From the NCBI GenBank assembly GCA_947649495.1, contig CANSRU010000003.1, positions 62,001 to 126,000 of the forward strand: 64,000 bases of DNA. Reading direction: 5' to 3'. A program made the translations under genes and the position numbers. The notes below the pieces were generated by a model, which saw only the letters and a program-made list of their open reading frames with translations, had not been told where the DNA came from and ran no database searches. This DNA is from an uncultured Porphyromonadaceae bacterium (GTDB taxonomy: Bacteria; Bacteroidota; Bacteroidia; Bacteroidales; Muribaculaceae). Shown piece after piece: positions 16,919-25,498 of the stretch (the stretch's first letter is position 1; each line of letters starts with the position of its first letter).

Positions 16919-19126
16919 ATGATACACACCGTAATCAAACGTGATGGACGAATAGTCGGTTACAATGAGGAGAAAATTAAGGCTGCAATACGCAAGGCCA
17001 TGTTGCAAACTGAAATGGGAGAGGATGAAGCTCTTATCCAGAAAATCGCTGACCGCATAGGCGTGTCAGGAAGCGAGCGTATGACAGTTGAGGATATTCA
17101 GGACCGCGTTGAGGTGGAACTCATGAACAGTCCGCGCAAAGAGGTGGCAAAGCGATATATAGCTTATCGCGACCAGCGAAGTATAGCTCGCCGGGCAAAG
17201 ACGCGCGACATGTTTTTGGAGATAATCGAAGCCAAAAACAATGATATAACACGCGAGAACGCAAATATGAATACGGACTCTCCCGCCGGTATGATGATGA
17301 AGTTTGCAAGTGAAACCACAAAACCATTTGTGGATGATTATTTGCTCTCGTCCGAGGCTCGCGATGCCGTGCGTAATGGATATCTGCATATTCACGACAA
17401 GGATTATTATCCTACAAAGAGTCTGACGTGTGTGCAACATCCACTGGATAGGATTCTGCAACATGGATTCTGTGCCGGACATGGCGAAAGCCGTCCAGCC
17501 AAGCGAATTGAAACAGCGAGTATAATAAGTTGTATATCGCTTGAGACGGCGCAGAATGAAATGCATGGTGGGCAGGCTATTCCGGCATTTGACTTCTATC
17601 TTGCTCCATTCGTTCGTTCATCATATATAGAGGAGATACAGAAAATGGAAACTGTGTCGGGTGAGTGTCTGAAAGAGTATTACGATGGGGATGTAACCGA
17701 TTTTATAAAAAAACCGCTTGATGACCTCAGCGGAAAGGAACGTCTGTTGCAGCATGCCATGAATCAGACCGTGGATCGTGTGCATCAGGCAATGGAGGCA
17801 TTCATCCATAATATGAATACCATACATTCGCGTGGTGGAAATCAGGTGGTGTTCAGTTCTATAAATTATGGTACCGACACCTCGGCCGAAGGACGGTGTG
17901 TGATAAGAGAATTGCTCAATTCAACTTACGAAGGTGTGGGAAATGGGGCTACGGCTATATTCCCAATCCAGATATGGAAGAAAAAACGAGGGGTGAGCTA
18001 TCTGCCCGAGGACCGAAACTATGATTTGTACAAATTGGCATGCAAAGTCACGGCAAGACGTTTCTTCCCCAATTTTGTCAATCTTGACGCATCGTTTAAC
18101 CAACACGACAAATGGAATGCCGATGACCCTGAGCGATACAAATATGAAGTCGCTACCATGGGATGCCGTACACGTGTATTCGAGAACCGATATGGCGAGA
18201 AAACATCGATAGGTCGCGGTAACCTCAGCTTCTCCACAATAAATATAGTGCGTCTGGCCATCGAATGTATGGTTATAAAAGATAAGGCGGAACGTATAGC
18301 GCGATTTTTCTCCAAGCTTGACGAGGTGCTTGATATAACAGCCCGTCAGTTATGTGATAGATTCGATTTCCAGAAGACTGCGCTTGTAAAGCAGTTCCCG
18401 CTTCTTATGTCGCGGCTTTGGAACGGCAGTGATATGCTTAAACCAGAGCAAACGATAGAAAGTGTAATCAATCAAGGCACACTTGGTATCGGATTTATCG
18501 GGTTGGCTGAGTGTCTTGTAGCGCTTCTTGGCAAGCATCATGGAGAAAGTGAGGAGGCGCAGGCGCTGGGATTGAAGATTGTTTCACACATGCGTAGCCG
18601 CGTGAATGAATATTCTGAGAAGTATCAGCATAACTTCTCGGTACTTGCTACTCCGGCCGAGGGGCTTTCAGGTAAATTTACATCCAAAGACCGCAAAAGT
18701 TTCGGCATTATCCCCGGAATAACCGATAAGATATATTATACCAATTCCAATCATGTGCCGGTGTACTATAATTGCTCGCCACAGCATAAGGCTCAGATAG
18801 AAGCTCCCTATCATGAACTGACCGGCGGAGGCCATATATTTTATGTGGAAATAGATGGTGATGCCACTCATAACCCCAAGGCCATATCAGATATAGTTGA
18901 TTTGATGGATAAATACAATATGGGGTATTGTTCGGTCAACCACAACCGAAACCGTTGTATGGATTGTGGACATGAGGATGCAAAGGAGAGTCTTGAAATA
19001 TGTCCTGAATGTGGTGGCTCTAACATAGACAGGCTGCAGCGTATAACCGGCTATCTGGTAGGTACGACTGACCGGTGGAATAATGCCAAATTGTCGGAAC
19101 TGAACGATCGCGTGGTTCACAAATAA
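16919..19126 (+). CDS. nrdD: Anaerobic ribonucleoside-triphosphate reductase
   Basis: The 735-residue class III reductase makes deoxynucleoside triphosphates from ribonucleotides without oxygen, using a glycyl radical. It has an N-terminal ATP-cone (VIKRDGRIVGYNEEKI, about residues 4-90) for allosteric control, the central barrel, a zinc-site Cys set near the C-terminus (CMDCG and CPECGG) and the glycyl-radical loop RITGYLVGTTDRWN. The open frame extends upstream to 16850, but the start at 16919 (MIHTVIKRDG) fits the family and the promoter. NrdG follows after 11 bases. Confidence 0.95.
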   Translation: MIHTVIKRDGRIVGYNEEKIKAAIRKAMLQTEMGEDEALIQKIADRIGVSGSERMTVEDIQDRVEVELMNSPRKEVAKRYIAYRDQRSIARRAKTRDMFLEIIEAKNNDITRENANMNTDSPAGMMMKFASETTKPFVDDYLLSSEARDAVRNGYLHIHDKDYYPTKSLTCVQHPLDRILQHGFCAGHGESRPAKRIETASIISCISLETAQNEMHGGQAIPAFDFYLAPFVRSSYIEEIQKMETVSGECLKEYYDGDVTDFIKKPLDDLSGKERLLQHAMNQTVDRVHQAMEAFIHNMNTIHSRGGNQVVFSSINYGTDTSAEGRCVIRELLNSTYEGVGNGATAIFPIQIWKKKRGVSYLPEDRNYDLYKLACKVTARRFFPNFVNLDASFNQHDKWNADDPERYKYEVATMGCRTRVFENRYGEKTSIGRGNLSFSTINIVRLAIECMVIKDKAERIARFFSKLDEVLDITARQLCDRFDFQKTALVKQFPLLMSRLWNGSDMLKPEQTIESVINQGTLGIGFIGLAECLVALLGKHHGESEEAQALGLKIVSHMRSRVNEYSEKYQHNFSVLATPAEGLSGKFTSKDRKSFGIIPGITDKIYYTNSNHVPVYYNCSPQHKAQIEAPYHELTGGGHIFYVEIDGDATHNPKAISDIVDLMDKYNMGYCSVNHNRNRCMDCGHEDAKESLEICPECGGSNIDRLQRITGYLVGTTDRWNNAKLSELNDRVVHK

Positions 19127-19137
19127 GGTGTATATAT

Positions 19138-19620
19138 ATGCGCGTTGTAAGAATTATCGATGGCACGACTGTGGATGGTCCGGGATTCCGGACCTCCATT
19201 TATTTTGCCGGATGTACACACCACTGCACGGATTGTCATAATCCGGAGACATGGTCGCCACAATCAGGTGAGGATATGTCGTTGGAATATATACTGGAAC
19301 GTATTATTGAAAATGATTTTGACGTAACCTTTTCAGGTGGAGACCCATTATATCAGATTGGTGATTTGATAGCTTTGGCTTGGCGGATAAAAGCTATGGG
19401 CAAGACTATCTGGTGCTATACCGGCTATACTTACGAGCAAATTTGTGACAACGCAGAGCTACGGCCTATACTTGATGTTGTAGATGTCCTTGTTGACGGT
19501 CCGTTCGAAAAAGAAAATGCAGACAGTGGGTTGCTTTTCAGAGGTTCGTCTAATCAACGTCTGATTGATGTCAGACATTCTACACGAAACGATGTCGTAT
19601 TGTGGACATCGGAATTCTGA
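19138..19620 (+). CDS. nrdG: Anaerobic ribonucleotide reductase activating protein
   Basis: This 160-residue radical-SAM enzyme installs the glycyl radical on NrdD. The Fe-S cluster cysteines are Cys26, Cys30 and Cys33 in FAGCTHHCTDCHN, preceded by DGPGFRTSIYFAG; TFSGGDPLYQ is the SAM-binding GGDP motif. Length matches the family. It is 11 bases downstream of nrdD, and its stop codon abuts the stop codon of the convergent menF with no spacing. Confidence 0.95.
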   Translation: MRVVRIIDGTTVDGPGFRTSIYFAGCTHHCTDCHNPETWSPQSGEDMSLEYILERIIENDFDVTFSGGDPLYQIGDLIALAWRIKAMGKTIWCYTGYTYEQICDNAELRPILDVVDVLVDGPFEKENADSGLLFRGSSNQRLIDVRHSTRNDVVLWTSEF

Positions 19621-20691
19621 TTATTGTTCTGGATTGATTATGTTAAGCAGAGATGCCATTTTGAATCCGGCTTCATTCCATTCGCTTGTCGGATCCGACA
19701 TACTGTTTATGCCACCTCCCCCATAAAGGTTATAGCGCCATAATCCATTATGACAATCCTCGGCCATGGCACATCTGAGATTGACATACAGTTGCACACA
19801 GTCCTTGCGTATTGTACCGATATACCCCCCATAGCAATATCGCGGATGCTCTTCTTCTTTAGATATGCGGAGTCCGGCATCTGCCGTCGGCCATCCCCCT
19901 ACCGCCGGAGTCGGGTTCAATCTGTCTATAGTCTTGCCTGTAAGATTGCCCGTTGCCGTTATATGGTGACAAAGATGTTCAATATTGCCAAACGCGAGTT
20001 CTGTAGGAGCGGAAAGGCTGACGTCCATACCTTCCGAGCGAAGTATTTCAACGATATGTTGAGTTACTAAGTCGTGTTCTTTCTCATTCTTTATGTCCCA
20101 TCTTCCCCCTGAGTTTTTAAGGCGTGTGCCTGCAAGTGACATAGTCCTCAGTCGTTTGTCAGTAGTACTGTAATCTATGAGAATTTCAGGGGTAGCAACA
20201 ATCCATAATCCGGTATCGGGCGTGAAATATATGGTTCTGAAACAATGTGGATGCTGCCTGAAATATGCATTTGCCACATCTATGGGCGATACTTCAGAAT
20301 TAACGCTTATCAAGCGTGATATTACTGTTTTCCCGCCATCGGCTCTATGATGTGCTGAAATGTGTTCAATTTGTGGAGCATATACATAGAATGGAGTCGA
20401 TTGCGCTATAGTGTGTATTATCGGCTCACGACCTATTTTTAGATGCGTGTCATTGCATGTCAAATCCTCCAAAGAAAGTTCATCGGCAATAAAAACACCA
20501 TGACTATAACTCGTGTCAAACATGCTTATCAGAAAGCCGTCCTCAGAAATATCGCCTATGGAAGGTGGTGTTGTGGTTGCCGTGGATGCCAGAAATTTGA
20601 TTGTAGTTTCCTCCGGCATTGCGTAGGCCGAGAATGGAATATTAAATTTTAGGCAAACAGATATTGCATTCCGCACATTATCAGGAATCAT
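19621..20691 (-). CDS. menF: Isochorismate synthase
   Basis: The 356-residue chorismate-binding enzyme isomerises chorismate to isochorismate, feeding MenD. Key features are MSLAGTR, the EKEHDLVTQHIVEIL helix, NPTPAVGGWPT and the C-terminal GGYIGTIRKD and NLYGGGGI segments with Mg ligands. Salicylate or enterobactin isochorismate synthases are alternatives, but menD is nearby and no siderophore genes are present. It overlaps rimO by four bases (ATGA), so menaquinone synthesis here is partly transcribed from the ftsY-rimO unit. It is separated from menD by nrdDG on the other strand. Confidence 0.92.
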   Translation of the reverse strand: MIPDNVRNAISVCLKFNIPFSAYAMPEETTIKFLASTATTTPPSIGDISEDGFLISMFDTSYSHGVFIADELSLEDLTCNDTHLKIGREPIIHTIAQSTPFYVYAPQIEHISAHHRADGGKTVISRLISVNSEVSPIDVANAYFRQHPHCFRTIYFTPDTGLWIVATPEILIDYSTTDKRLRTMSLAGTRLKNSGGRWDIKNEKEHDLVTQHIVEILRSEGMDVSLSAPTELAFGNIEHLCHHITATGNLTGKTIDRLNPTPAVGGWPTADAGLRISKEEEHPRYCYGGYIGTIRKDCVQLYVNLRCAMAEDCHNGLWRYNLYGGGGINSMSDPTSEWNEAGFKMASLLNIINPEQ

Positions 20692-21992
20692 ATTGTCTCC
20701 GGTTTGGCTATAAGTTCAAATGGCAGAGCTTCGGTGATGGTAACATTGTAAAATTCGCCGGGATGCAGATGGCTACTCTTTTCAATAAGAACCTCGGGGT
20801 CGACTTCAGGCGAATCGTATTGTGTGCGTCCTATATAATAGTCTTCCTCTTCACGGTCTATCACCACACGTTGTACGGTTCCGACTTTAGCCTGCTGTAT
20901 CTCCGCTGAGATGTCCTCCTGCACAGCCATCAGTCTGTCGAGTCGTTCCTGTTTTATTTCATCGGGAATGTCATCAGTGAAATTCTTAGCGCCGAAGGTA
21001 TCTTCCTCCTCACAATATGCGAATGCACCCATGCGCTCAAAACGTTGTTCGCGCACAAAGTTCACCAGCTCCTCAAACTCTTTTTCTCCTTCGCCGGGAA
21101 ATCCTACCATAAGAGTGGTGCGGATATGAATTCCCGGAACTCGCCGGCGAATCTCGGCAAGCAGTTCGCGGGTCTGCTTTCCGGAAATGTGACGTCGCAT
21201 GTTGTCAAGCACCTTGTCGGATATGTGCTGTAATGCAATGTCAAGGTATTTACATATATTGCTATGACGTGACATCACATCAAGCAACTCCATGGGGAAT
21301 CCTGACGGATAGGCATAGTGAAGGCGTATCCACTCCACGCCGGGAGTCTCCGCAATGGCATCTACTAATTGTGCTATACTTACTTCATCGTATAGATCCT
21401 TGCCGTAGTTTGTCAGATCCTGAGCTATAACGTTAAATTCCTTTACACCTCTTGCGACAAGAAGCTTTACCTCGTCTACTATTTCTTCAATAGGTCGAGA
21501 CTTGTAGCGTCCGGTGATAAGTGGTATCGCGCAGAATGAACAGAAGCGGTTGCATCCTTCAGATATTTTCAGATATGCATGATGCTTTGGAGTGGTTATT
21601 ATCCGATCGTAGGTGGCGGTAGCCGGGAAACGGTGGCCGAGTTCAGACACAAGCCCCGGCCAATCTGTTTTGCCGTACCATTTGTCAACTCCGGGTATTT
21701 CCACAGGTAGCTCGTCAGCATATCTTTGCGACAGGCACCCCATTACATACAAGGCCGAGATATGCCCTTCCTGCTTTTGTTGCACCCATTCAAGGATGGT
21801 GTTTATCGACTCTTCTTTCGCATCGCCAATAAACCCACATGTATTTATCACTACTATATCAGAAGGGTTCACGCATTCAGGTTCGTGACAAGTGTCAAAT
21901 CCGACACCGTCAAGCATACGCATGAGACGCTCTGAATCCACCAGATTCTTAGAGCATCCAAGGGATATCACATTGACTTTTCTACGAGCCAT
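20688..21992 (-). CDS. rimO: Ribosomal protein S12 methylthiotransferase
   Basis: The 434-residue radical-SAM enzyme adds a methylthio group to the conserved aspartate of S12. The N-terminal domain has LGCSKNLVDSE with cluster ligands Cys13, Cys52 and Cys86; the radical-SAM triad is Cys147, Cys151 and Cys154 in GCNRFCSFCAIP; a TRAM-like domain closes the C-terminus. LGCSKNLVDSE and the ending distinguish it from MiaB. It lies two bases after ftsY and overlaps menF by four bases. Confidence 0.95.
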   Translation of the reverse strand: MARRKVNVISLGCSKNLVDSERLMRMLDGVGFDTCHEPECVNPSDIVVINTCGFIGDAKEESINTILEWVQQKQEGHISALYVMGCLSQRYADELPVEIPGVDKWYGKTDWPGLVSELGHRFPATATYDRIITTPKHHAYLKISEGCNRFCSFCAIPLITGRYKSRPIEEIVDEVKLLVARGVKEFNVIAQDLTNYGKDLYDEVSIAQLVDAIAETPGVEWIRLHYAYPSGFPMELLDVMSRHSNICKYLDIALQHISDKVLDNMRRHISGKQTRELLAEIRRRVPGIHIRTTLMVGFPGEGEKEFEELVNFVREQRFERMGAFAYCEEEDTFGAKNFTDDIPDEIKQERLDRLMAVQEDISAEIQQAKVGTVQRVVIDREEEDYYIGRTQYDSPEVDPEVLIEKSSHLHPGEFYNVTITEALPFELIAKPETI

Positions 21993-21994
21993 TT

Positions 21995-22966
21995 TTATCT
22001 TTGGTTTTCAGAACCGAAAAGGGAGTCGACAAATTCTTTTTTATGGAATACCTGAAGATCATTTATTCCTTCGCCCAACCCGATATATTTAACCGGTATC
22101 TTGAATTGGTCGCTGATGCCAATCACCACTCCACCTTTTGCCGTTCCATCAAGTTTGGTTATGGCCAGTTCGTTGACTTGTGTAGCCGCAACGAACTGTC
22201 TGGCTTGCTCAAACGCGTTCTGCCCCGTACTTCCATCAAGTACAAGTAGCACTTCATGAGGAGCATCCGGCACCACTTTCTGCATTACACGGCGAATTTT
22301 TGTCAATTCGTCCATCAGCCCTTTCTTGTTGTGCAAACGGCCGGCGGTGTCGATTATCACGATGTCTATGTTGTTTGCCACGGCACTCTGCAGTGTGTCA
22401 AAAGCTACAGATGCCGGATCAGCGCCTAACTTCTGCTTGATTACGGGAACTCCGGCACGTTCACCCCATACATCAAGCTGTTCTACAGCTGCCGCACGGA
22501 ATGTGTCAGCCGCTCCAAGAATAACAGAATTACCGGCATTTTTGAATTGGGCGGCAAGTTTTCCGATGGTGGTTGTCTTGCCTACACCATTTACGCCTAC
22601 CACCATTATCACATGGGGCAATCCCGTTTTAGGTACGGTAAAATCCTCCAATTCAGATTCATTTTCATTCTCTGCCAAAAGAGCTGTTATTTCTTCGCAA
22701 AGCCACTTGTTAAGTTCCGAAGAATTCATGTATTTATCTTTTGACACCCTTTTTTGCAGACGGTCTATAATCTTTAAGGTGGTTTCAACGCCGACATCAG
22801 ATGTGATGAATATTTCCTCAAGATTATCAAGGAAATCATCGTCTATGGTGTTTTTTCCGGCTAAAGCCCGTGTTATCTTGTCAAGCACACCGGTCTTGGT
22901 TTTTTCAAGACCCTTGTCGAGTGTTTCTTTTTTTTCTCTGGAGAATAATCTGTTGAATAATCCCAT
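21995..22966 (-). CDS. ftsY: Signal recognition particle receptor FtsY
   Basis: The 323-residue SRP GTPase docks ribosome-SRP complexes at the membrane. A short basic N-terminus (MGLFNRLFSREKKE) replaces the long acidic A domain of E. coli. The NG domain shows G1 GVNGVGKTT (124-132), DTFRAAAVEQL, the DTAGR G3 box and TKLDGTAKGG (G4). It heads the ftsY-rimO-menF unit and is preceded by a good promoter at 22987-23015. Confidence 0.96.
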   Translation of the reverse strand: MGLFNRLFSREKKETLDKGLEKTKTGVLDKITRALAGKNTIDDDFLDNLEEIFITSDVGVETTLKIIDRLQKRVSKDKYMNSSELNKWLCEEITALLAENENESELEDFTVPKTGLPHVIMVVGVNGVGKTTTIGKLAAQFKNAGNSVILGAADTFRAAAVEQLDVWGERAGVPVIKQKLGADPASVAFDTLQSAVANNIDIVIIDTAGRLHNKKGLMDELTKIRRVMQKVVPDAPHEVLLVLDGSTGQNAFEQARQFVAATQVNELAITKLDGTAKGGVVIGISDQFKIPVKYIGLGEGINDLQVFHKKEFVDSLFGSENQR

Positions 22967-22986
22967 ATAAAATTTGTTAGATGTGG

Positions 22987-23015
22987 CAAATTTACGAAAA
23001 ATCTGCGACAGTCAA
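22987..23015 (-). promoter_or_regulatory. Promoter of ftsY-rimO-menF
   Basis: On the minus strand TTGAC (TTG at 23015-23013) and TAAATTTG (22994-22987) are separated by 18 bases, close to the Bacteroidetes consensus. The -7 box is 20 bases upstream of the ftsY start. Confidence 0.6.
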
Positions 23016-23110
23016 GGACAATTGAGGGATTATATGTGGTCTCTGATACACAAACTAAACCATGTGGAGTGGTGTCCATGGGAATAAAAGGCCACCTGCA
23101 TTTGATATGA

Positions 23111-23150
23111 TAAAACAAAACTGCTCCACGGATTTAATTCCATGGAGCAG
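23111..23150 (-). terminator. Rho-independent terminator after the coiled-coil lipoprotein gene
   Basis: A 12-base-pair hairpin (halves at 23121-23132 and 23139-23150, one imperfect pair) is followed on the minus strand by TTTTGTTTTA. It separates the lipoprotein gene from ftsY. On the plus strand it is followed by the weaker CGTTGTTTTA, so it might act in both directions. Confidence 0.8.
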
Positions 23151-23170
23151 CGTTGTTTTAAATTAGAGTA

Positions 23171-24055
23171 TCAATCGACTTGAATTACAAGGAAATTGGA
23201 TGTTTCCCAGAATCTTGCCGGATTGGTGATTTCCAATATTTTCTCACCATTCTGACCATCGACTATGCGATATGTCGACTGTGGCTGGTTGGTCATAACC
23301 TTAGCCTTCTTTGCATGCAACGGCAGTGTTGTAACCTTGCGCTTATCAATGGTGGTGAAATATGACATTTCGAAATCGCCTTGCATTATCTTTGTTTTAC
23401 GCAAAAAGCCGGTCTTTATAATATTGTTTTTCTCAAGCTCATTTTTTGTTCCGATAGCGTAATAGCATTTATTAAGTTCGGCAGTGAGATTGTCAGCCTG
23501 CTGAATAGCCTGTTCCTTATCGGCTTTTTCTGTGGCTACAGATGTGTTTAATGAGTCTACTGCAACAGAAAGGTCGTTGATTTTGGTGTTGGCTTCGGCA
23601 AGTTGAGTGGTAAGTGTCTGTATAGTTGATTCATGTTCAGCTATCTGAACTTTCAAATTTTCAATTGTTTTAAGCAGTTTGGCATTTTGACCGGCGCTGT
23701 TTTTCAACTTGTTTTCAAGCTCATTTAGTTTGTCTCGGCGTTGAGCCAAGGCGTCTTTTATGGCCACAATGTCGTTTTTAAGTTGTTGTTTCTGCGATGG
23801 CGTTTCACCATTAAGATTGGCCGGCGTAGAGATTATCCGCTCCATTTCCTTAATTTGCACCATGTCGGCTGAAATATCGTTGACAAGTGATAAAAGTGTA
23901 TCCTGTGTCTGTAGCGTTGATTCCAACTCAGCCCGGCTCATAGTCACTACGTCGAGTTCGGGCGACTTGGTTTCATTTTGGTCTGAAGTATTGCCGCCGC
24001 AGGAAGTGATAGCCATGGCCAAAGATGCGATGGCAAAGAACTTGGATTTTTTCAT
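23171..24055 (-). CDS. Coiled-coil lipoprotein of unknown function
   Basis: The 294-residue protein begins with a lipoprotein signal peptide ending in ITSC (Cys19), followed by GGNTSDQNE, so it should be lipid-anchored in the envelope. Residues about 40-190 are a long, charged coiled coil with heptad periodicity (for example LNELENKLKNSAGQNAKLL). The C-terminal 90 residues (from about KNELEKNNIIKTGFLRKTKIM) form a compact domain with alternating hydrophobics. I do not recognise a named family, though the layout recurs in Bacteroidales. It lies 45 bases downstream of rsmI and ends at a strong terminator. Confidence 0.85.
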   Translation of the reverse strand: MKKSKFFAIASLAMAITSCGGNTSDQNETKSPELDVVTMSRAELESTLQTQDTLLSLVNDISADMVQIKEMERIISTPANLNGETPSQKQQLKNDIVAIKDALAQRRDKLNELENKLKNSAGQNAKLLKTIENLKVQIAEHESTIQTLTTQLAEANTKINDLSVAVDSLNTSVATEKADKEQAIQQADNLTAELNKCYYAIGTKNELEKNNIIKTGFLRKTKIMQGDFEMSYFTTIDKRKVTTLPLHAKKAKVMTNQPQSTYRIVDGQNGEKILEITNPARFWETSNFLVIQVD

Positions 24056-24100
24056 AAAATTTTGAACTTAGGTTATGCGATGAGTATATATTTTGTGTTA

Positions 24101-24823
24101 TCAGTCGTTGCTGCGGAATTTATTTTTGTGTTCAGTCTTGGTCTGGACACTATTCCTGCCTGCAATGATGATAACAATCTCGCCTTTGGGATTGTTCTGG
24201 CTGAAGTATGATATTATTTCACCAAGAGTGCCCCGTACAGTTGTATCATGCATTTTAGAAATCTCACGTGATACGGAAGCCGGTCTGTCAATGCCGCATG
24301 CTTCGGCCAAAAGCTCAAGCGTTTTCAGTAATCGCAGCGGCGATTCATATATTATAGATGTGCAGTCAAGCTGGGATATGAATGAGATTCTTGTCGCTTT
24401 ACCTTTTTTTTGAGGGAGGAAACCCTCGAAATAGAAATGCTCGCACGGTAGTCCTGAATTGACTAAAGCCGGCACAAATGCCGTTGGTCCGGGGAGTGTT
24501 TCTATCGGTATATCATATTTGCGGCATTCTCTTGAGAGTAGAAAACCGGGGTCGCTTATACCAGGCGTCCCGGCATCGCTTATCAATGAAATATTTTCTC
24601 CTGATAACAAACGTTGGACTATCGGTTCAACCGTTGCGTGTTCATTGAATTTATGATGGCTGAGCATCGGGGTTGATATTTCAAAATGTTTCAGGAGTAT
24701 GCCGCTTGTCCTGGTATCTTCGGCCAAAATAATGTCGGATTCGCGGAGTGTCTGGATGGCTCTTGGCGACATGTCGCCAAGGTTGCCCACAGGGGTAGGC
24801 ACGATGAATAGTTTACCGGGCAT
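24101..24823 (-). CDS. rsmI: 16S rRNA (cytidine-1402 2'-O)-methyltransferase
   Basis: The 240-residue tetrapyrrole-methylase-fold enzyme modifies C1402 in the ribosomal P site. Motifs seen are VPTPVGNLGDMSPRA at the N-terminus, EDTRTSG and SDAGTPGISDPG (82-93), and YESPLRLLKTLE in the middle. The basic tail (KTEHKNKFRSND) is slightly short. It lies between an acidic hypothetical and the lipoprotein gene on the minus strand; in many bacteria rsmI is an isolated housekeeping gene, so the neighbours say little. Confidence 0.94.
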   Translation of the reverse strand: MPGKLFIVPTPVGNLGDMSPRAIQTLRESDIILAEDTRTSGILLKHFEISTPMLSHHKFNEHATVEPIVQRLLSGENISLISDAGTPGISDPGFLLSRECRKYDIPIETLPGPTAFVPALVNSGLPCEHFYFEGFLPQKKGKATRISFISQLDCTSIIYESPLRLLKTLELLAEACGIDRPASVSREISKMHDTTVRGTLGEIISYFSQNNPKGEIVIIIAGRNSVQTKTEHKNKFRSND

Positions 24824-24858
24824 AGTGGTGCGAGCTAACGATCGAACAGTTGTCTATA

Positions 24859-25464
24859 TCAGTCTGCATTATTGAAACGGGCGCTGACAATCCGGATAAA
24901 ATCTTTCACATCTTCATTCTCGGGGTCCCAACATAAATCGTTGTAGAAATAATCTTCTACTTCGGCGATACTACTCATAGCATTTATCACGTTCAGAGCT
25001 TCGCTAAGCTCTACATCGCTATTGCCGAAAAGCTCCCTACGGAAACGGAATTTATCGTTGATGCTGAATTCTGCCGGCCGATCGGCTATACGCGAAACGT
25101 CATTGTCGCATAATGTATCGGCTATAATACTATCGTCGTTCCCGATAGAAGCTTCATGGTCATTGTCGCTTATACCCGGAGTGGTAGTATCTGTTACACA
25201 ATCTGAATCACAGCCAATCCCAACTGCATCCTCTTGCTCTTCGTAAGTCATTGCTTCTGCAACCAGGATGCTGTCTTCTGTGTCGTCTGTTGCAAACACA
25301 GTGCCTGCATTCAGATTGTTAATGCCCTGTTGGAGATGCGCGGATTTCTCACGCAAGAGATTGAATACCTGGTCGGGGGTATTATCCTCCCTGCGGTTTG
25401 CTAAAGCAATGAGACCTTCTATCTCAAGGCACAGATTCAGAAGATGGTCGAGATTGTGATTCAT
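24859..25464 (-). CDS. Conserved acidic hypothetical protein of Bacteroidales
   Basis: The 201-residue protein has three parts: an N-terminal helical region (1-50, NLCLEIEGLIALANRRED), an acidic low-complexity middle (about 60-130) and a conserved C-terminal block from NDKFRFRRELFGNS to EDVKDFIRIVSARF. The C-terminal block with EVEDYFYNDLCWDPENEDV looks like a family signature that I associate with uncharacterised Bacteroidales proteins. There is no signal peptide. It sits 34 bases after dacB and 35 before rsmI. Function is unknown. Confidence 0.8.
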   Translation of the reverse strand: MNHNLDHLLNLCLEIEGLIALANRREDNTPDQVFNLLREKSAHLQQGINNLNAGTVFATDDTEDSILVAEAMTYEEQEDAVGIGCDSDCVTDTTTPGISDNDHEASIGNDDSIIADTLCDNDVSRIADRPAEFSINDKFRFRRELFGNSDVELSEALNVINAMSSIAEVEDYFYNDLCWDPENEDVKDFIRIVSARFNNAD

Positions 25465-25498
25465 TTTAGTGGCTTGATTAAAAATGTATATTGCAAAA

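Noticed and set aside
17066-17566. 166-codon open frame on the minus strand
   Set aside because: It is antisense to nrdD and has no protein-like composition.
24859-25464. Idea that the acidic hypothetical is a DNA mimic
   Set aside because: Only the middle part is acidic and low-complexity; the C-terminal block is a mixed-charge conserved domain, so there is no support for DNA mimicry.
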